In this document: piece by piece, positions 8,996 through 17,906 of the stretch
Layout: each line of letters starts with the position of its first letter
How positions within the stretch are numbered: the first letter of the stretch is position 1
Source of the DNA: Paracidovorax oryzae ATCC 19882
GTDB lineage: Bacteria > Pseudomonadota > Gammaproteobacteria > Burkholderiales > Burkholderiaceae_C
DNA length: 64,000 bases
Direction of reading: 5' to 3'
NCBI RefSeq assembly: GCF_000687165.1
Contig: NZ_JMKU01000006.1
Coordinates: forward strand, 205,949 to 269,948
Program-made: the position numbers and the translations under genes
Notes under the pieces: generated by a model
What the model saw: only the letters and a program-made list of their open reading frames with translations
Database searches by the model: none
Told to the model about the DNA's origin: nothing

Positions 8996-9042
8996 TTATC
9001 AATTTCTGTGTTCTATCGATTTTCGATAGTTTTTATTGATAA
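8996..9042. promoter_or_regulatory. Nested palindromic operator candidate upstream of the dehydrogenase-carrier-ligase operon
   Basis: Two inverted repeats are almost concentric. The outer is TTATCAAT (8996-9003) with ATTGATAA (9035-9042); the inner is CTATCGA (9013-9019) with TCGATAG (9023-9029). The block starts 5 bases upstream of the ATG at 8991 in an otherwise AT-rich gap, so a dimeric or tetrameric regulator could cover the promoter. No regulator gene is adjacent. A terminator reading is unlikely because no plus-strand gene ends here and the minus-strand side lacks a T-run. Confidence 0.5.
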
Positions 9043-9084
9043 GACAATAGCCTCCCGGCCGACGGTCCCCTTGTTTGCGCCAGC

Positions 9085-10059
9085 TCAACGGCCCTGTCGC
9101 CATTCCTGCCACAGCTGGCGGGCTTCCGGGGTGTCCCCGAGCATCCAGGGATCGATCGCGAAGGCGATGACCCGCTCCGCGCCGTACGTCCGGGCGACGT
9201 CCATCTGCGCCCGCACCCGGGCGGCCGTCGCGGCACGAGCGCGGAAGGCATCGCCCGTGCCCGGCTCGGGGGGCAGTTGCTCGAACAGCTCGATGATCAG
9301 GTCGAAGGGCACGCCGCGCTGGCGCAGCAGCGCGCGCAGCGGTTCGAGCCCCGCATAGTTGCCCATCCCGGCCACGCCGACCCCGTCCTGCAGCATGGGC
9401 CGTAGCGCCACCTTGTCGAGGATGTCCGTCCACAGGGCGGTCAGGGTGCCCGGCGTCTGCAGCTTGCTGAAGAAGGTGGACACCGCCAGCGGCGCATGGC
9501 TGCCCGCGCCCGCGGCGATGGCCTGCAGCCAGGGCACGAGCAGCGCCCGGCGTTCGGTGGTGGCCCAGTTGTACTGGTCCAGTTCATAGGGCAGGTACCA
9601 GCCGCGGAATCCCTGCCGGCGGGGCCACGGCGCCGCCGCCAGGTACTGCAGGCAGCGCGCCTGCGTGGCCGCGAGGAAGGCCGGCAGTGCGCCAGGATCG
9701 CGTGACGCGAGCACGGCCCACCACCGCTCGTCGTAGGGCAGGCCCACGCGGATCCCCATGCCCTCGCGCCCGGCCTCGTCGAACAGCATCGCGATGAGCG
9801 CCTCCGGCAGCGCCCAGGGGTGCGCGCCGCCTTCCGTGGCGCTCCACTGCAGCACGATCTCGTCGCAGCCCAGTGCCCGGGTGGCCCTCAGGCGGCGGCG
9901 CCATTCCTCGGGCGACAGCGACTCGTAGCTTTTCCAGGGCTGCAGGAACGTACCCTGGAAGCGATCCGGGGACGTGGTGCAGGCGGTGGCGAAGGCAGAG
10001 GCCGCGAGCAGCAGCCAGGTGCGCCGTCCGAGCGGCAGCTGGGGGGCGAAAGAGGGCAT
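9085..10059 (-). CDS. DUF4434-like (beta/alpha)8 lipoprotein, possible glycoside hydrolase
   Basis: The product is 324 residues from the chosen ATG at 10059; a longer frame reaches 10134, but this start is preceded by GGAG and followed by a lipoprotein signal (LLLAASAFATAC). The body reads like DUF4434: GTFLQPWKSYESLSPEEWRRRLRATRALGCDEIVLQWS, then repeated strand-helix units ending VIAFAIDPWML. This family resembles TIM-barrel glycosidases and often accompanies exopolysaccharide loci. It may trim or process the polymer of the upstream locus. The fold assignment is good; activity is inferred. Confidence 0.65.
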   Translation of the reverse strand: MPSFAPQLPLGRRTWLLLAASAFATACTTSPDRFQGTFLQPWKSYESLSPEEWRRRLRATRALGCDEIVLQWSATEGGAHPWALPEALIAMLFDEAGREGMGIRVGLPYDERWWAVLASRDPGALPAFLAATQARCLQYLAAAPWPRRQGFRGWYLPYELDQYNWATTERRALLVPWLQAIAAGAGSHAPLAVSTFFSKLQTPGTLTALWTDILDKVALRPMLQDGVGVAGMGNYAGLEPLRALLRQRGVPFDLIIELFEQLPPEPGTGDAFRARAATAARVRAQMDVARTYGAERVIAFAIDPWMLGDTPEARQLWQEWRQGR

Positions 10060-10137
10060 CCAGGACTCCGGAAGAAGGAGATCCGGCACAGCATATCCTC
10101 GCCGGGCCGCATGCATCCGGGCCGCCCCCGGCAAAGC

Positions 10138-11106
10138 TCAGTTCGCCGTGATGCCGTTCGTCTTCACCACCGTGTCCCAGCGCTTGCGCTCCGCATTCAC
10201 GAAGTTCTGGAATTCCGCGGAGGAACTGCCCACCGGCGTCAGTCCCAGCGCGTCCAGGCTGCTGCGCACGTCCGGCAATGCCAGGGCCTTCTGCGACAGC
10301 TCCTGCAGGCGCGCGATCACCGCCGGCGGCGTGCCCGCGGGCACGAACAGACCGTTCCACTCCATCACCTGGTAGCCCTTGATGCCCGCTTCCTGCACGG
10401 TGGGCACCGCGGGCAGTTCCTTCATGCGGGCGGCGGAAGAGACGGCCAGGGCCTTGAGCTTGCCGCTCTTCACGTAGCTGAGGCTGGAAGCCGCGTTCGC
10501 GAAGTACACATCGACCTGCCCGCCCATCACGTCCATGATGGCCGGCGCGCCGCCCTTGTAGGGCACGTGCACGGCATCGAACTTCGCGTCGATGCGCAGC
10601 AGTTCCACGGCCATCTGCGCGAGGCTGCCCGGTCCGTAGGAGGCGTAGGTCAGCTTGCCGGGCTTCGCGCGCGCCGCGGCCAGGAAGTCCGGCAGCGTGT
10701 TGTAGGGCGAGGAGGGCGCCACCACCAGGATGTTGGGCACGCTGATGATCTGCGAGACCGCCACCAGGTCCCTGGCAGGATCGAACGGCAGCTTGCGCAG
10801 CGCCGGGTTGATCGCGAACGACGACGCATCGAACAGCACCGTGTAGCCGTCGGGCCGGGCCCGCGCCACGGCCGCGCCGCCGATGGAGCCGCTGGCGCCG
10901 GGCTTGTTGTCCACGATCACGCTCTGCCCCGAGACCTCGCCCAGGCCCTTGGCCAGGATGCGCGCGGCATTGTCGGCGCCCCCGCCCGCGGAAAACGGCA
11001 CCACCAGCGTGATGGGCTGCTCCGGATAGGACGCGGCCCGGACTGCGCCATGGGCCAGGGCGGCGACAGCGGCCGCCAGCCAGATTGCTTGCTTCATCTT
11101 CTTCAT
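10138..11106 (-). CDS. Bug-family (TctC) periplasmic solute-binding receptor
   Basis: A 322-residue exported protein with a signal peptide (MKKMKQAIWLAAAVAALAHGAVRA). The Bug family opening is present: YPEQPITLVVPFSAGGGADNAARILAKGL, then VIVDNKPGASGSIGG and PDGYTVLF. Bug receptors bind carboxylates or amides in the periplasm of Burkholderiales and feed tripartite tricarboxylate transporters or signalling systems. It is the last gene of the minus-strand cluster beginning with the CitE-like gene, so its ligand is probably the substrate of that pathway. No TctA/TctB membrane partner is in the window. Confidence 0.9.
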   Translation of the reverse strand: MKKMKQAIWLAAAVAALAHGAVRAASYPEQPITLVVPFSAGGGADNAARILAKGLGEVSGQSVIVDNKPGASGSIGGAAVARARPDGYTVLFDASSFAINPALRKLPFDPARDLVAVSQIISVPNILVVAPSSPYNTLPDFLAAARAKPGKLTYASYGPGSLAQMAVELLRIDAKFDAVHVPYKGGAPAIMDVMGGQVDVYFANAASSLSYVKSGKLKALAVSSAARMKELPAVPTVQEAGIKGYQVMEWNGLFVPAGTPPAVIARLQELSQKALALPDVRSSLDALGLTPVGSSSAEFQNFVNAERKRWDTVVKTNGITAN

Positions 11107-11136
11107 CTCCTCGGTCCTTTCCTGATGGAAAAAAAA

Positions 11137-12000
11137 TCAGTCGTTGAATCCGTACAGCGCACAGGCATTGGCGACCAGCACCTGCCGGCGCATGGCCGGA
11201 TCGGGCAGCCAGCGCGCCAGCAGCCGCAGCAGCAGCTCCGGGCCGGGGCGCCGCTCGCCTTCGGTGACATGGGGCCAGTCGCTGCCCCAGACCAATCGCC
11301 CGGGCGCCTCGCGCACCCATGCCTGCACCAGCGCCTCGCAATCCGCATAGGCCGCATCCAGTCCCTTCGCGCTGTTCAGGTACGGGCCCGACAGCTTGAC
11401 CCAGGCCCGGCCGGACTGCACCAGGTCCCGCACCAGCGAAAACGCCGTCTGCGCCTCGTGGCCCGTACCGCCCGCGCGCGCCATGTGGTCGAACACCAGC
11501 GGGCAGGGCAGGCCATGCAGCAGGCCGCGCTGCGCCACGATCTGGTCGGCCCGCCAGTGCAGCTGCAGGTGCCAGCCCAGGGCATGGATGCGCGCCGCCA
11601 GCGGGCGCAGCATGTCCAGCCCCACTGCGGCGTCGCGGTCGGAATGCAGGGAAAAGCGCAGCCCGCGGATGCCGCCGGCATGCAGCGCCTCCAGTTGCCC
11701 GTCGGTGATCTCCGGCCGCACGACGGCCACGCCCCGGGTCCTGTCCGGACCGAGCACGCGGATCGCGTCCAGGGTGGCCTGGTTGTCCACGCCGTGCGCC
11801 CGCGGCTGCACCACCACCGCGCGGGTGAACCCCAGGCCCGTGCGCAGGCGCAGGTAGTCCGCGGCAGTGGCCGCCGCCTGCATCGCATGGGGGGCCGCCA
11901 CGGGAAAGCGCCCGTCGAACACGTGCAGGTGGGCATCGCAGGCCCCGGCCGGCAGTTCCGGCAACTCCGGCAGACCGGGCAGGGCCATCCCCGCGGTCAT
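11137..12000 (-). CDS. Amidohydrolase-fold TIM-barrel hydrolase, 2-pyrone-4,6-dicarboxylate lactonase-like
   Basis: A 287-residue member of the amidohydrolase_2/LigI-like group. Visible metal-site or active-site segments are CDAHLHVF near the N-terminus, LHWR and FDHMAR in the middle, and WGSDWPHV near residue 240. Enzymes of this type hydrolyse lactones or decarboxylate small acids. The start at 12000 is fixed by an ATGA overlap with the stop of the CoA transferase gene, indicating translational coupling. The pathway is probably catabolism of a di- or tricarboxylate; the substrate is not evident. Confidence 0.78.
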   Translation of the reverse strand: MTAGMALPGLPELPELPAGACDAHLHVFDGRFPVAAPHAMQAAATAADYLRLRTGLGFTRAVVVQPRAHGVDNQATLDAIRVLGPDRTRGVAVVRPEITDGQLEALHAGGIRGLRFSLHSDRDAAVGLDMLRPLAARIHALGWHLQLHWRADQIVAQRGLLHGLPCPLVFDHMARAGGTGHEAQTAFSLVRDLVQSGRAWVKLSGPYLNSAKGLDAAYADCEALVQAWVREAPGRLVWGSDWPHVTEGERRPGPELLLRLLARWLPDPAMRRQVLVANACALYGFND

Positions 12001-13175
12001 GGAGTTTCGTCCGGGCGCAGGCCCTGGCGGATCGCATCGGTGTGCTGGCCCAGGGTCGGCGCGGCGAAGGCCTGCGGGCCGGCCGTGCGGCCGAACTCCA
12101 ACGCGCCGGCGAATCCCCGGTAGCCTCCCAGCACCGGATGGTCGAAGCGGGTGATCATGCCCTCGGCCTCCACCTGCGGATGGCCGAACATGTCCTCTAC
12201 CGCCCGGGCGGCCGCGCACGGCACTTCCTCGCCGAACAACGCTTCCCATTCGGTCGCGCTGCGCCGCGCCAGCGCCTGGCGCAGCAGGGGCACCAGTTCG
12301 TCCCTGTGCTGGGCGCGCTTGCGCACCGTGTCATAGCGCGCATCGGCCGCCAGGGCATCCAGGCCCGTCTTGCGGCACAGCGCGGCCCAGAAATGCTGCG
12401 TATTGGCCGAGAGGTAGAGGTAGCCGTCCTTCGTCGGGTGCAGGCCCGTGATGCCGCCCGAGCGCATGTCCCGCCCCACCTCGCGTGGCTCGCCGTCCGC
12501 CCACACCAGCCGCGCCGACTGCATGGTGAGCGCGGCCCGCAGCAGCGACACGCCCACGTGCTGGCCGAGGCCGCTGCGCTCGCGCTCGTACAGCGCCGAG
12601 GCCACGCCCCCGGCCACCAGCGCCGACGCGTAGTAGTCCACGACCGATCCATAGAGGATCTCCGGCGGCCCGCCGGCCTTGCCCTGCATGGCGCACATGC
12701 CCGTCATGGTCTGCAGCACCTGGTCGTAACCCGCCTTGGCCTTGAGCGGCCCGCGGCTGCCATAGCCGGTCACGCTGCAATACACCAGCCGCGGATTGAG
12801 CTGCGCCAGCCGCTCGAACCCGATGCCCAGGCGCTCGGGCACGCCCGGGCGGAAGTTGTGCACCAGCACGTCGGCCTCGCGGGCCATGCGCAGGAACACC
12901 GCGTGGTCGGCCTCCTGCTTCAGGTCCAGCACCATGCCCCACTTGCTGCGGTTCACCCCCAGGAAGGCCCGGCTCTCCGCCTCCAGCGTCGAAGGGTACT
13001 TGCGCAGGTTGTCGCCGTCCGGCGGCTCGATCTTGACGACCTCCGCTCCCTGGTCCGCCAGCAGCGAGCAGCCGTAGGGGCCGGCGATATAGGCGCTCAG
13101 GTCGAGCACGCGCACGCCGCTCAGCGGGCCCGGGGGGCCCTGGCGTCCGCCTGGTACGAAACTCATGGAATCCAT
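11997..13175 (-). CDS. CaiB/BaiF family (class III) CoA transferase
   Basis: A 392-residue class III CoA transferase. Hallmarks are LSGVRVLDLSAYIAGPYG at the start, GAEVVKIEPPDGD, FLGVNRSKWGMVLDL and the GYDQVLQTMTGMCAMQG block that carries the catalytic aspartate. Such enzymes move CoA between carboxylic acids. With a CitE-like lyase and a Bug receptor in the same cluster, it could activate an imported hydroxy- or dicarboxylic acid for cleavage. The gene overlaps the amidohydrolase gene by 4 bases and follows a Bug receptor gene by 17. Confidence 0.87.
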   Translation of the reverse strand: MDSMSFVPGGRQGPPGPLSGVRVLDLSAYIAGPYGCSLLADQGAEVVKIEPPDGDNLRKYPSTLEAESRAFLGVNRSKWGMVLDLKQEADHAVFLRMAREADVLVHNFRPGVPERLGIGFERLAQLNPRLVYCSVTGYGSRGPLKAKAGYDQVLQTMTGMCAMQGKAGGPPEILYGSVVDYYASALVAGGVASALYERERSGLGQHVGVSLLRAALTMQSARLVWADGEPREVGRDMRSGGITGLHPTKDGYLYLSANTQHFWAALCRKTGLDALAADARYDTVRKRAQHRDELVPLLRQALARRSATEWEALFGEEVPCAAARAVEDMFGHPQVEAEGMITRFDHPVLGGYRGFAGALEFGRTAGPQAFAAPTLGQHTDAIRQGLRPDETP

Positions 13176-13192
13176 CCTCCTGGTTCAGCCGG

Positions 13193-14191
13193 TCAGTCGG
13201 CCACGATGTTGCGGGCCTTGGCCAATTGCTTCCAGCGCGCCAGGTCCTCCCGGATCACTGCCCCGAACTGCTGCGGCGACAGCGGTGTGGCGATCGCGCC
13301 CTCGCGCAGGAACTGGGCCTGGATGCCGGGTTTGGCCAGCACCTGGTTCACGGCCTGGTTCAGCAGCGCCACGGTGGCAGGCGGCACCCCGGCCGGCGCC
13401 AGCAGGCCCCACCACAGCTCGAACTGGTAGCCGGGAATCGCGGTGGACATCGGCACCAGTTCAGGCGCGATCGGGCTGGGCGCCAGACTGGTGATGCCCA
13501 CGGCCTTGAGCTTGCCGCTGCGCACCATCGGCAGGATCGACGGACCGCTGGAGACCAGCATCTGCGCCTGGTTGCCGATCACGTCCGTCACGGCGGGCCC
13601 CTGGCCCTTGTAGGGCACGTGCACGATGTCCATGCCGGGCACCATGGAGCGCATCAGTTCGCCCGCGAAGTGGTTCACGCTGCCCGTGCCCGAGGTCGCG
13701 TAGTTGAACTGGCCCGGGTGGGCCGCGATGGTCTTCAGCAGTTCGGCAGGGTTGCTGGCGGGGAACTGGTTGTTCACGGCCACCACCAGCGGCCCCTTGG
13801 CCAGCATCGCCACCGGCTGCAGGTCCCTGGCGGGATCGAACGGCAGGCTGGCCTGCATCGCGGCGTTGGTGGTCAGGCTCGACGACACCGCCACCAGCGT
13901 GTACCCGTCGGGAGCGGCCTTGGCCACGAACGCGGTGCCGGTGGTGCCGCTGGCCCCGGCCCGGTTGTCCACGATCACCGGCTGCCGCAGCAGATCGCCC
14001 ATCTCCTTGGCCACCTGCCGGGCGAACAGGTCGTTGGAGCCGCCGGGCGGGTAGGGCACGACCATGGTGATGGGGCGGCTGGGGTAGCTGCCTTGCGCCC
14101 AGGCGGGCAGGGCGGTGGCAGCCAGTGCAGCGGCTGCCGCCATCGCGCAGGTGCGCCGCAGCGCACCGCGGCGGGAACTCGTTTCGGCCAT
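13193..14191 (-). CDS. Second Bug-family (TctC) solute-binding receptor
   Basis: A 332-residue Bug receptor with a signal peptide after a basic N-terminus (SRRGALRRTCAM, then Ala-rich, ending AWAQ). Diagnostic segments are YPSRPITMVVPYPPGGSNDLFARQVAKEM, VIVDNRAGASGTTGTAFVA and PDGYTLVAVSSS. It is a paralogue of the receptor at 10138-11106, and the two flank the CoA transferase and amidohydrolase genes. Two receptors in one operon suggest either two related ligands or duplication with divergence. Confidence 0.9.
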   Translation of the reverse strand: MAETSSRRGALRRTCAMAAAAALAATALPAWAQGSYPSRPITMVVPYPPGGSNDLFARQVAKEMGDLLRQPVIVDNRAGASGTTGTAFVAKAAPDGYTLVAVSSSLTTNAAMQASLPFDPARDLQPVAMLAKGPLVVAVNNQFPASNPAELLKTIAAHPGQFNYATSGTGSVNHFAGELMRSMVPGMDIVHVPYKGQGPAVTDVIGNQAQMLVSSGPSILPMVRSGKLKAVGITSLAPSPIAPELVPMSTAIPGYQFELWWGLLAPAGVPPATVALLNQAVNQVLAKPGIQAQFLREGAIATPLSPQQFGAVIREDLARWKQLAKARNIVAD

Positions 14192-14236
14192 GTCGTATGT
14201 CTCCTGTGTCGTTATGTCGTATGGCTGGCCTGCAGG

Positions 14237-15100
14237 TCAGCAGAGCCCTGCGGCGCGTGCGGCTTCCACCGTGCGCTGCGCCCGCAGGACGAAGGGCTTG
14301 TCCACCATCTTCCCGTTGACCACGTAGGCGCCGACACCCCGGGCATCGGCGGATTGCGCGGCTTCCAGCACCTGCCGGGCGGCGTCCAGCTCGGCGGCCG
14401 AGGGCACGTACACCGCGTTCGCCATGGCGACCTGGCTGGGATGGATGCAGGTCTTGCCCGCGAATCCCAGGCTCCGGGAGAGTTCCGCCTCGGCCTGGAA
14501 GCCCGCGGTGTCCTGGATGTCGGCGAACGCTCCGTCGTAGGCCTCGATGCCGGCCTCCGCCGCCGCCATGCGCACGGCGAACATCGCCTGGGCGATCGCC
14601 TCGCGGCAGCGGCGGGACACGCCGAAAGGCTCGAACAGGTCGCCCAGCCCCAGTTGCAGCGCCCGCACGCCCGGGTGTGCGCCGGCCAGTTCCGCGGCGG
14701 TGCGCAGCGCACGCGGTGTCTCGATATTGAGCAGCAGGCCCGGCGCGCTCTCCATGCCGCGGCTGCGGGCAGCCTCGGCGATGGCCTGGGCGGCCTGCTG
14801 CACCGCGGCGGCGCTCGCCGGCTTGGGGAGGTTGACCAGGTGCACGCCGGGGCGGACCGACGCGGCGATGTCGGCCTCGAAATGCGGAGTGTCCATCGCA
14901 TTGACGCGCACGATCAGGGTCTTGCCGCCGGCATCCGGCGGCAGCGCCTGCAGGAAGTCGCCCAGCAGGGCGCGCGCCTCGTCCTTGCGCGCTTCCGCCA
15001 CGGCATCCTCCAGGTCGAACGACACACCGTCGGCCGCACTGCGCAGGGCCTTGGGGAACAACTCCGGCCGCGATGCCGGAACGAACAGCTTGCTTCTCAT
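14237..15100 (-). CDS. CitE/HpcH-type acyl-CoA lyase (citrate lyase beta-like)
   Basis: A 287-residue TIM-barrel lyase. Family features are the start MRSKLFVPASRPELFPKALRS, DGVSFDLEDAVAEARKDEAR (acidic residues near the metal), the LIVRVNAMDT strand, NIETPRALRTAAEL with the metal-binding Glu, and GLGDLF with the metal-binding Asp. CHPSQV-like KTCIHPSQV is also present. The enzyme probably cleaves a malyl- or citramalyl-type CoA thioester. It is the first gene of the minus-strand cluster down to 10138 and is divergent from a LysR regulator that may control it. Confidence 0.85.
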   Translation of the reverse strand: MRSKLFVPASRPELFPKALRSAADGVSFDLEDAVAEARKDEARALLGDFLQALPPDAGGKTLIVRVNAMDTPHFEADIAASVRPGVHLVNLPKPASAAAVQQAAQAIAEAARSRGMESAPGLLLNIETPRALRTAAELAGAHPGVRALQLGLGDLFEPFGVSRRCREAIAQAMFAVRMAAAEAGIEAYDGAFADIQDTAGFQAEAELSRSLGFAGKTCIHPSQVAMANAVYVPSAAELDAARQVLEAAQSADARGVGAYVVNGKMVDKPFVLRAQRTVEAARAAGLC

Positions 15101-15175
15101 GCGGCCATTGTTGTGCCGCGGAAAGCATGGATAAACACATGCAGTATTTCTTCAGAAGATAGAAAATATTGCTTT

Positions 15176-16114
15176 ATGGAAACCAGCTACCTGCAGAGTT
15201 TCATGCTGGTGGTCGAGACCGGCTCCATGGCCGAAGCCGCGCGCCGTCTGAACATCACGGCCGCCGCCGTGGCCCAGCAGATGCACAGCCTGGAGCGTGA
15301 ATTCCAGGTGCCGCTGCTCGCGCGCGCGGGCCGCACCGTGGCCCCGACCCCCGCAGGCCACCGCCTCGCGCGCAGCGCACCGCTCCTGCTGCGCGAACTG
15401 GGCCAGGCCAGGGCGCATGTGAACGACGCCGGCGCCTCCGGCGAACTGGCGATCGGCACCATCAACACCGCCCTGCACAGCCTGCTGCCGGACATCCTGG
15501 CGGATTTCTCGCAGCGCCTGCCGCATGTGCGGGTTTTCCTGCAGTCGGGCACCACCCAGCAGCTCTACCAGTCCGTGCAGCAGGGCGGGCTGGACGCCGC
15601 CGTGTGCCTGCACCCCAGCTTCGCCCTGGCCAAGACCTTCGGCTGGGCCCTGCTGCGCGAAGAGCCCCTCGTGCTGCTCGCACCGCGCCACCTGGCCCAC
15701 CAGAACGCGCACGAGTTGCTGCGCACCCAGCCGCTGATCCGCTACGACCGCAGCCTGGGCGGCGGCCAGATGGTGGAGCGCTACCTGCGCGAGGCGGGCA
15801 TCGCGCCGCAGGAGCGCTTCGAGCTCAGTTCGCTCGTGGCCATCGCCATGATGGTGGACCGGGGCCTTGGCGTGGCCGTCGTGCCGGACACGGCCCTGGA
15901 CTGGCCGGACGGCCGCAGCGTCGTGCGCCTGCCATTGCCCGGCGCCAGCGAGTCCCGCCGCTTCGGCATGCTGTGGCTGCGCGCCTCGGCGCGGCTGGCG
16001 TTCGTGCAGGAACTGGTGGCCTGCGCACGGCGGGTGGTGGAGGGGCGAGGGGGGACGCGGGCTGCTGTGCGGGTGCCTCCCACCAGGACATCACCTGCAG
16101 GCGATGGTTTTTAG
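15176..16114 (+). CDS. LysR-family transcriptional regulator
   Basis: A 312-residue LysR regulator. The N-terminal winged helix-turn-helix is clear (YLQSFMLVVETGSMAEAARRLNITAAAVAQQMHSLEREFQVPLLAR), followed by a type 2 periplasmic-binding-like effector domain. The ATG at 15176 is chosen because it begins exactly at the DNA-binding domain; a much longer open frame upstream is a shadow of the lyase gene. Only 75 bases separate it from the divergent CitE-like gene, the usual arrangement for a LysR activator of a catabolic operon. The effector is unknown. Confidence 0.9.
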   Translation: METSYLQSFMLVVETGSMAEAARRLNITAAAVAQQMHSLEREFQVPLLARAGRTVAPTPAGHRLARSAPLLLRELGQARAHVNDAGASGELAIGTINTALHSLLPDILADFSQRLPHVRVFLQSGTTQQLYQSVQQGGLDAAVCLHPSFALAKTFGWALLREEPLVLLAPRHLAHQNAHELLRTQPLIRYDRSLGGGQMVERYLREAGIAPQERFELSSLVAIAMMVDRGLGVAVVPDTALDWPDGRSVVRLPLPGASESRRFGMLWLRASARLAFVQELVACARRVVEGRGGTRAAVRVPPTRTSPAGDGF

Positions 16115-16124
16115 CGCCGCTGCG

Positions 16125-17756
16125 TTAGCGCGGCTGCGAAGAGGTCTCCCAGATGTCCGGCGTGGTCGCGACCAGCCCGCGCAGGTCGCGCCAGGCGGCG
16201 GCCGGCGCAGGGAGCGTTTTCTGGTCATTGACCGCCGCCACCGCGAAGGCGACCATCCGATCGCGTATGCGATCGCTTTCCGCCTTCGGCCAGATCGACA
16301 ACTGGTGCGGCCCGCGGACCACTGCGATGTCCCTCAGTCCGCGGATCCGGTCGTAGGCTGCCACGGTGCCTTCCAGCGATTCCGCCCGGTCCCAGAGGCC
16401 CTTGGCGAAAAATGCCGCCGGCCACCGGTCCATGTGCGCCAGTACGGCCGAGTTCGGGTAGAACTGCACATGGTTTTCCGCAGCCATCCCGGCCAGGAAC
16501 AGGTTGCGGTCGGCCAGGTCCGGCGCATCGGGCAGATATGCCGCGCCGGCAGTAAAGGGTGAATACAGCAAGGTCCCTTTGATATTGTCGAAATGCTTGG
16601 CCGGGCTGCAAACGACGGTCGGCATGTCATAGCTGCAGCCGCCGGCATAATTCTTGGTCATGGCCCATCCGGTGGTCATCGAACCCCGGGAATATCCAAG
16701 CAGCAACAGCGGAATCTCGCGGGCTTTCATGCCTGCCATCAGCCGGCCACGCGCCGCGGCGCCTTCCAGTTCTTCACCACCAGCGGTCAGCAGGCGCATG
16801 CCGGCCCCGTGTTCCATCTGCTCCAGCACCCTGAAGATATCCTCGCTCTGCTCCAGCGTGTTGGTGTCGCTGAAGCCGCCCGATAATCCTTCACCGCGCC
16901 GGTCGTAAGCCAGCACATCGAAACCGGCACGATTCAGCGCATCGAGATGCTCTCTCCAGGTCCTCATGCCGAAACCTTCAGTCGTGGCATTGGGAAAACG
17001 CTGAAAACGCGCACGCCGCGTCACCGGATCGACGGTGACGGCGACATCCCCCGGATCCTGGATGGCAGTGATCTGGTCACCGCCCCCGGCACTTGCAATC
17101 ACCAGCGCGCGTTTTCTTGCGCCATTCTCAGCCGGCACGCCCAGCCCCTCGATATACCAGCCGCGCAGCTTGATATCACCCGTCATGCCGAGTCTGTTGA
17201 TTTCCAGCGGATCGTGCGGCACGGTGAATTCGACCACGCTGGTTCGCGCATCTGCTTGCGCGATGCTCTCGAGATAAGGAGCGCGGGCGAAGAAAGCTGG
17301 CCGGCGGATATCCCGCAGATCCACCTGGCCCTCGGGGTCGATCCTGCCGGCCGGATCGACCAGTCCGGTCACCCGCGTGGCGCGGGCCTTGTTGGGCGGC
17401 AGCCAGCGCTGCATGTCCCTTTCGATGCGGGCTCGGCAGGCAGCATCGGCCTTGCACGAAAACCAGCGGGCCTTGAGCTTCTCGTCGGTGAACTCGTCCA
17501 CCGCATAATCGCCGCGATAACCCAGCGGCGGCTTGTGGGCCGTCAGCAGCAGGGGAACGCAGGCGGCCCGGCCGTTCGCCTGGGCGATGCGATAGCCGGG
17601 CAGTTCTGCATTGCGGTCGGCTCCAACCCAGGCCTTGCAGTCGGTGGGAGGCGTGATGCGCGCCTGCCGTTCAGCGCCGGGCGTCAGCGCGCAGGCACTC
17701 AGCAGCAGGGTCACGGCGGCGGTAGCGACGGCCGGGGCGGCGAAAAACGGTTTCAC
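16125..17756 (-). CDS. Secreted alpha/beta-hydrolase lipoprotein (serine peptidase/esterase-like)
   Basis: A 543-residue protein with a lipoprotein signal (ATAAVTLLLSAC). The C-terminal two thirds is an alpha/beta-hydrolase: FDVLAYDRRGEGLSGG precedes the nucleophile elbow LLLGYSRGSM (Ser near residue 355), and a late RGPHQLSIW supplies a candidate His. Large secreted hydrolases of this kind include tripeptidyl-aminopeptidase-like enzymes. A perfect 20-bp CT-N12-AG palindrome lies 86 bases before its start, so it is a likely target of the adjacent LuxR regulator and may act on plant-derived peptides or esters. Confidence 0.72.
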   Translation of the reverse strand: MKPFFAAPAVATAAVTLLLSACALTPGAERQARITPPTDCKAWVGADRNAELPGYRIAQANGRAACVPLLLTAHKPPLGYRGDYAVDEFTDEKLKARWFSCKADAACRARIERDMQRWLPPNKARATRVTGLVDPAGRIDPEGQVDLRDIRRPAFFARAPYLESIAQADARTSVVEFTVPHDPLEINRLGMTGDIKLRGWYIEGLGVPAENGARKRALVIASAGGGDQITAIQDPGDVAVTVDPVTRRARFQRFPNATTEGFGMRTWREHLDALNRAGFDVLAYDRRGEGLSGGFSDTNTLEQSEDIFRVLEQMEHGAGMRLLTAGGEELEGAAARGRLMAGMKAREIPLLLLGYSRGSMTTGWAMTKNYAGGCSYDMPTVVCSPAKHFDNIKGTLLYSPFTAGAAYLPDAPDLADRNLFLAGMAAENHVQFYPNSAVLAHMDRWPAAFFAKGLWDRAESLEGTVAAYDRIRGLRDIAVVRGPHQLSIWPKAESDRIRDRMVAFAVAAVNDQKTLPAPAAAWRDLRGLVATTPDIWETSSQPR

Positions 17757-17842
17757 GGCGATTCCTGATTTCTAATTCCCGGCAGTACGGACTGCGGAGG
17801 GTGTTCGGAACACCGATGCTGCGCGCAGGCCAGCGTCGCAGC

Positions 17843-17862
17843 AACTATCAGAACTGATAGTT
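17843..17862. promoter_or_regulatory. lux-box-like LuxR binding site 1
   Basis: The 20-mer AACTATCAGAACTGATAGTT has perfect 9-bp arms around a 2-bp centre and fits the lux/las box form CT-N12-AG. It lies between the LuxR gene and the secreted hydrolase gene, 86 bases upstream of the hydrolase start at 17756. A closely related sequence recurs at 27270-27289. Both are followed on the plus strand by six Ts. Confidence 0.75.
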
Positions 17863-17906
17863 TTTTCCAGCGGCCGCCGTGGAAGAATCCAGGCAGGTGG
17901 TTCGCT

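Noticed and set aside
9013..9034. Intrinsic terminator at the inner palindrome near 9013-9029
   Set aside because: The T-run is on the plus strand where no gene ends; for minus-strand transcripts the T-run is absent.
13226..15175. Long plus-strand frame preceding LysR
   Set aside because: Antisense to Bug and CitE-like genes; low-complexity Arg/His/Gln translation typical of high-GC shadows.
17843..17867. Terminator at the lux-box-like palindrome followed by six Ts
   Set aside because: The stem is AT-rich, the spacer is 2 bases (no loop), no plus-strand gene ends there, and the sequence recurs at a divergent promoter.
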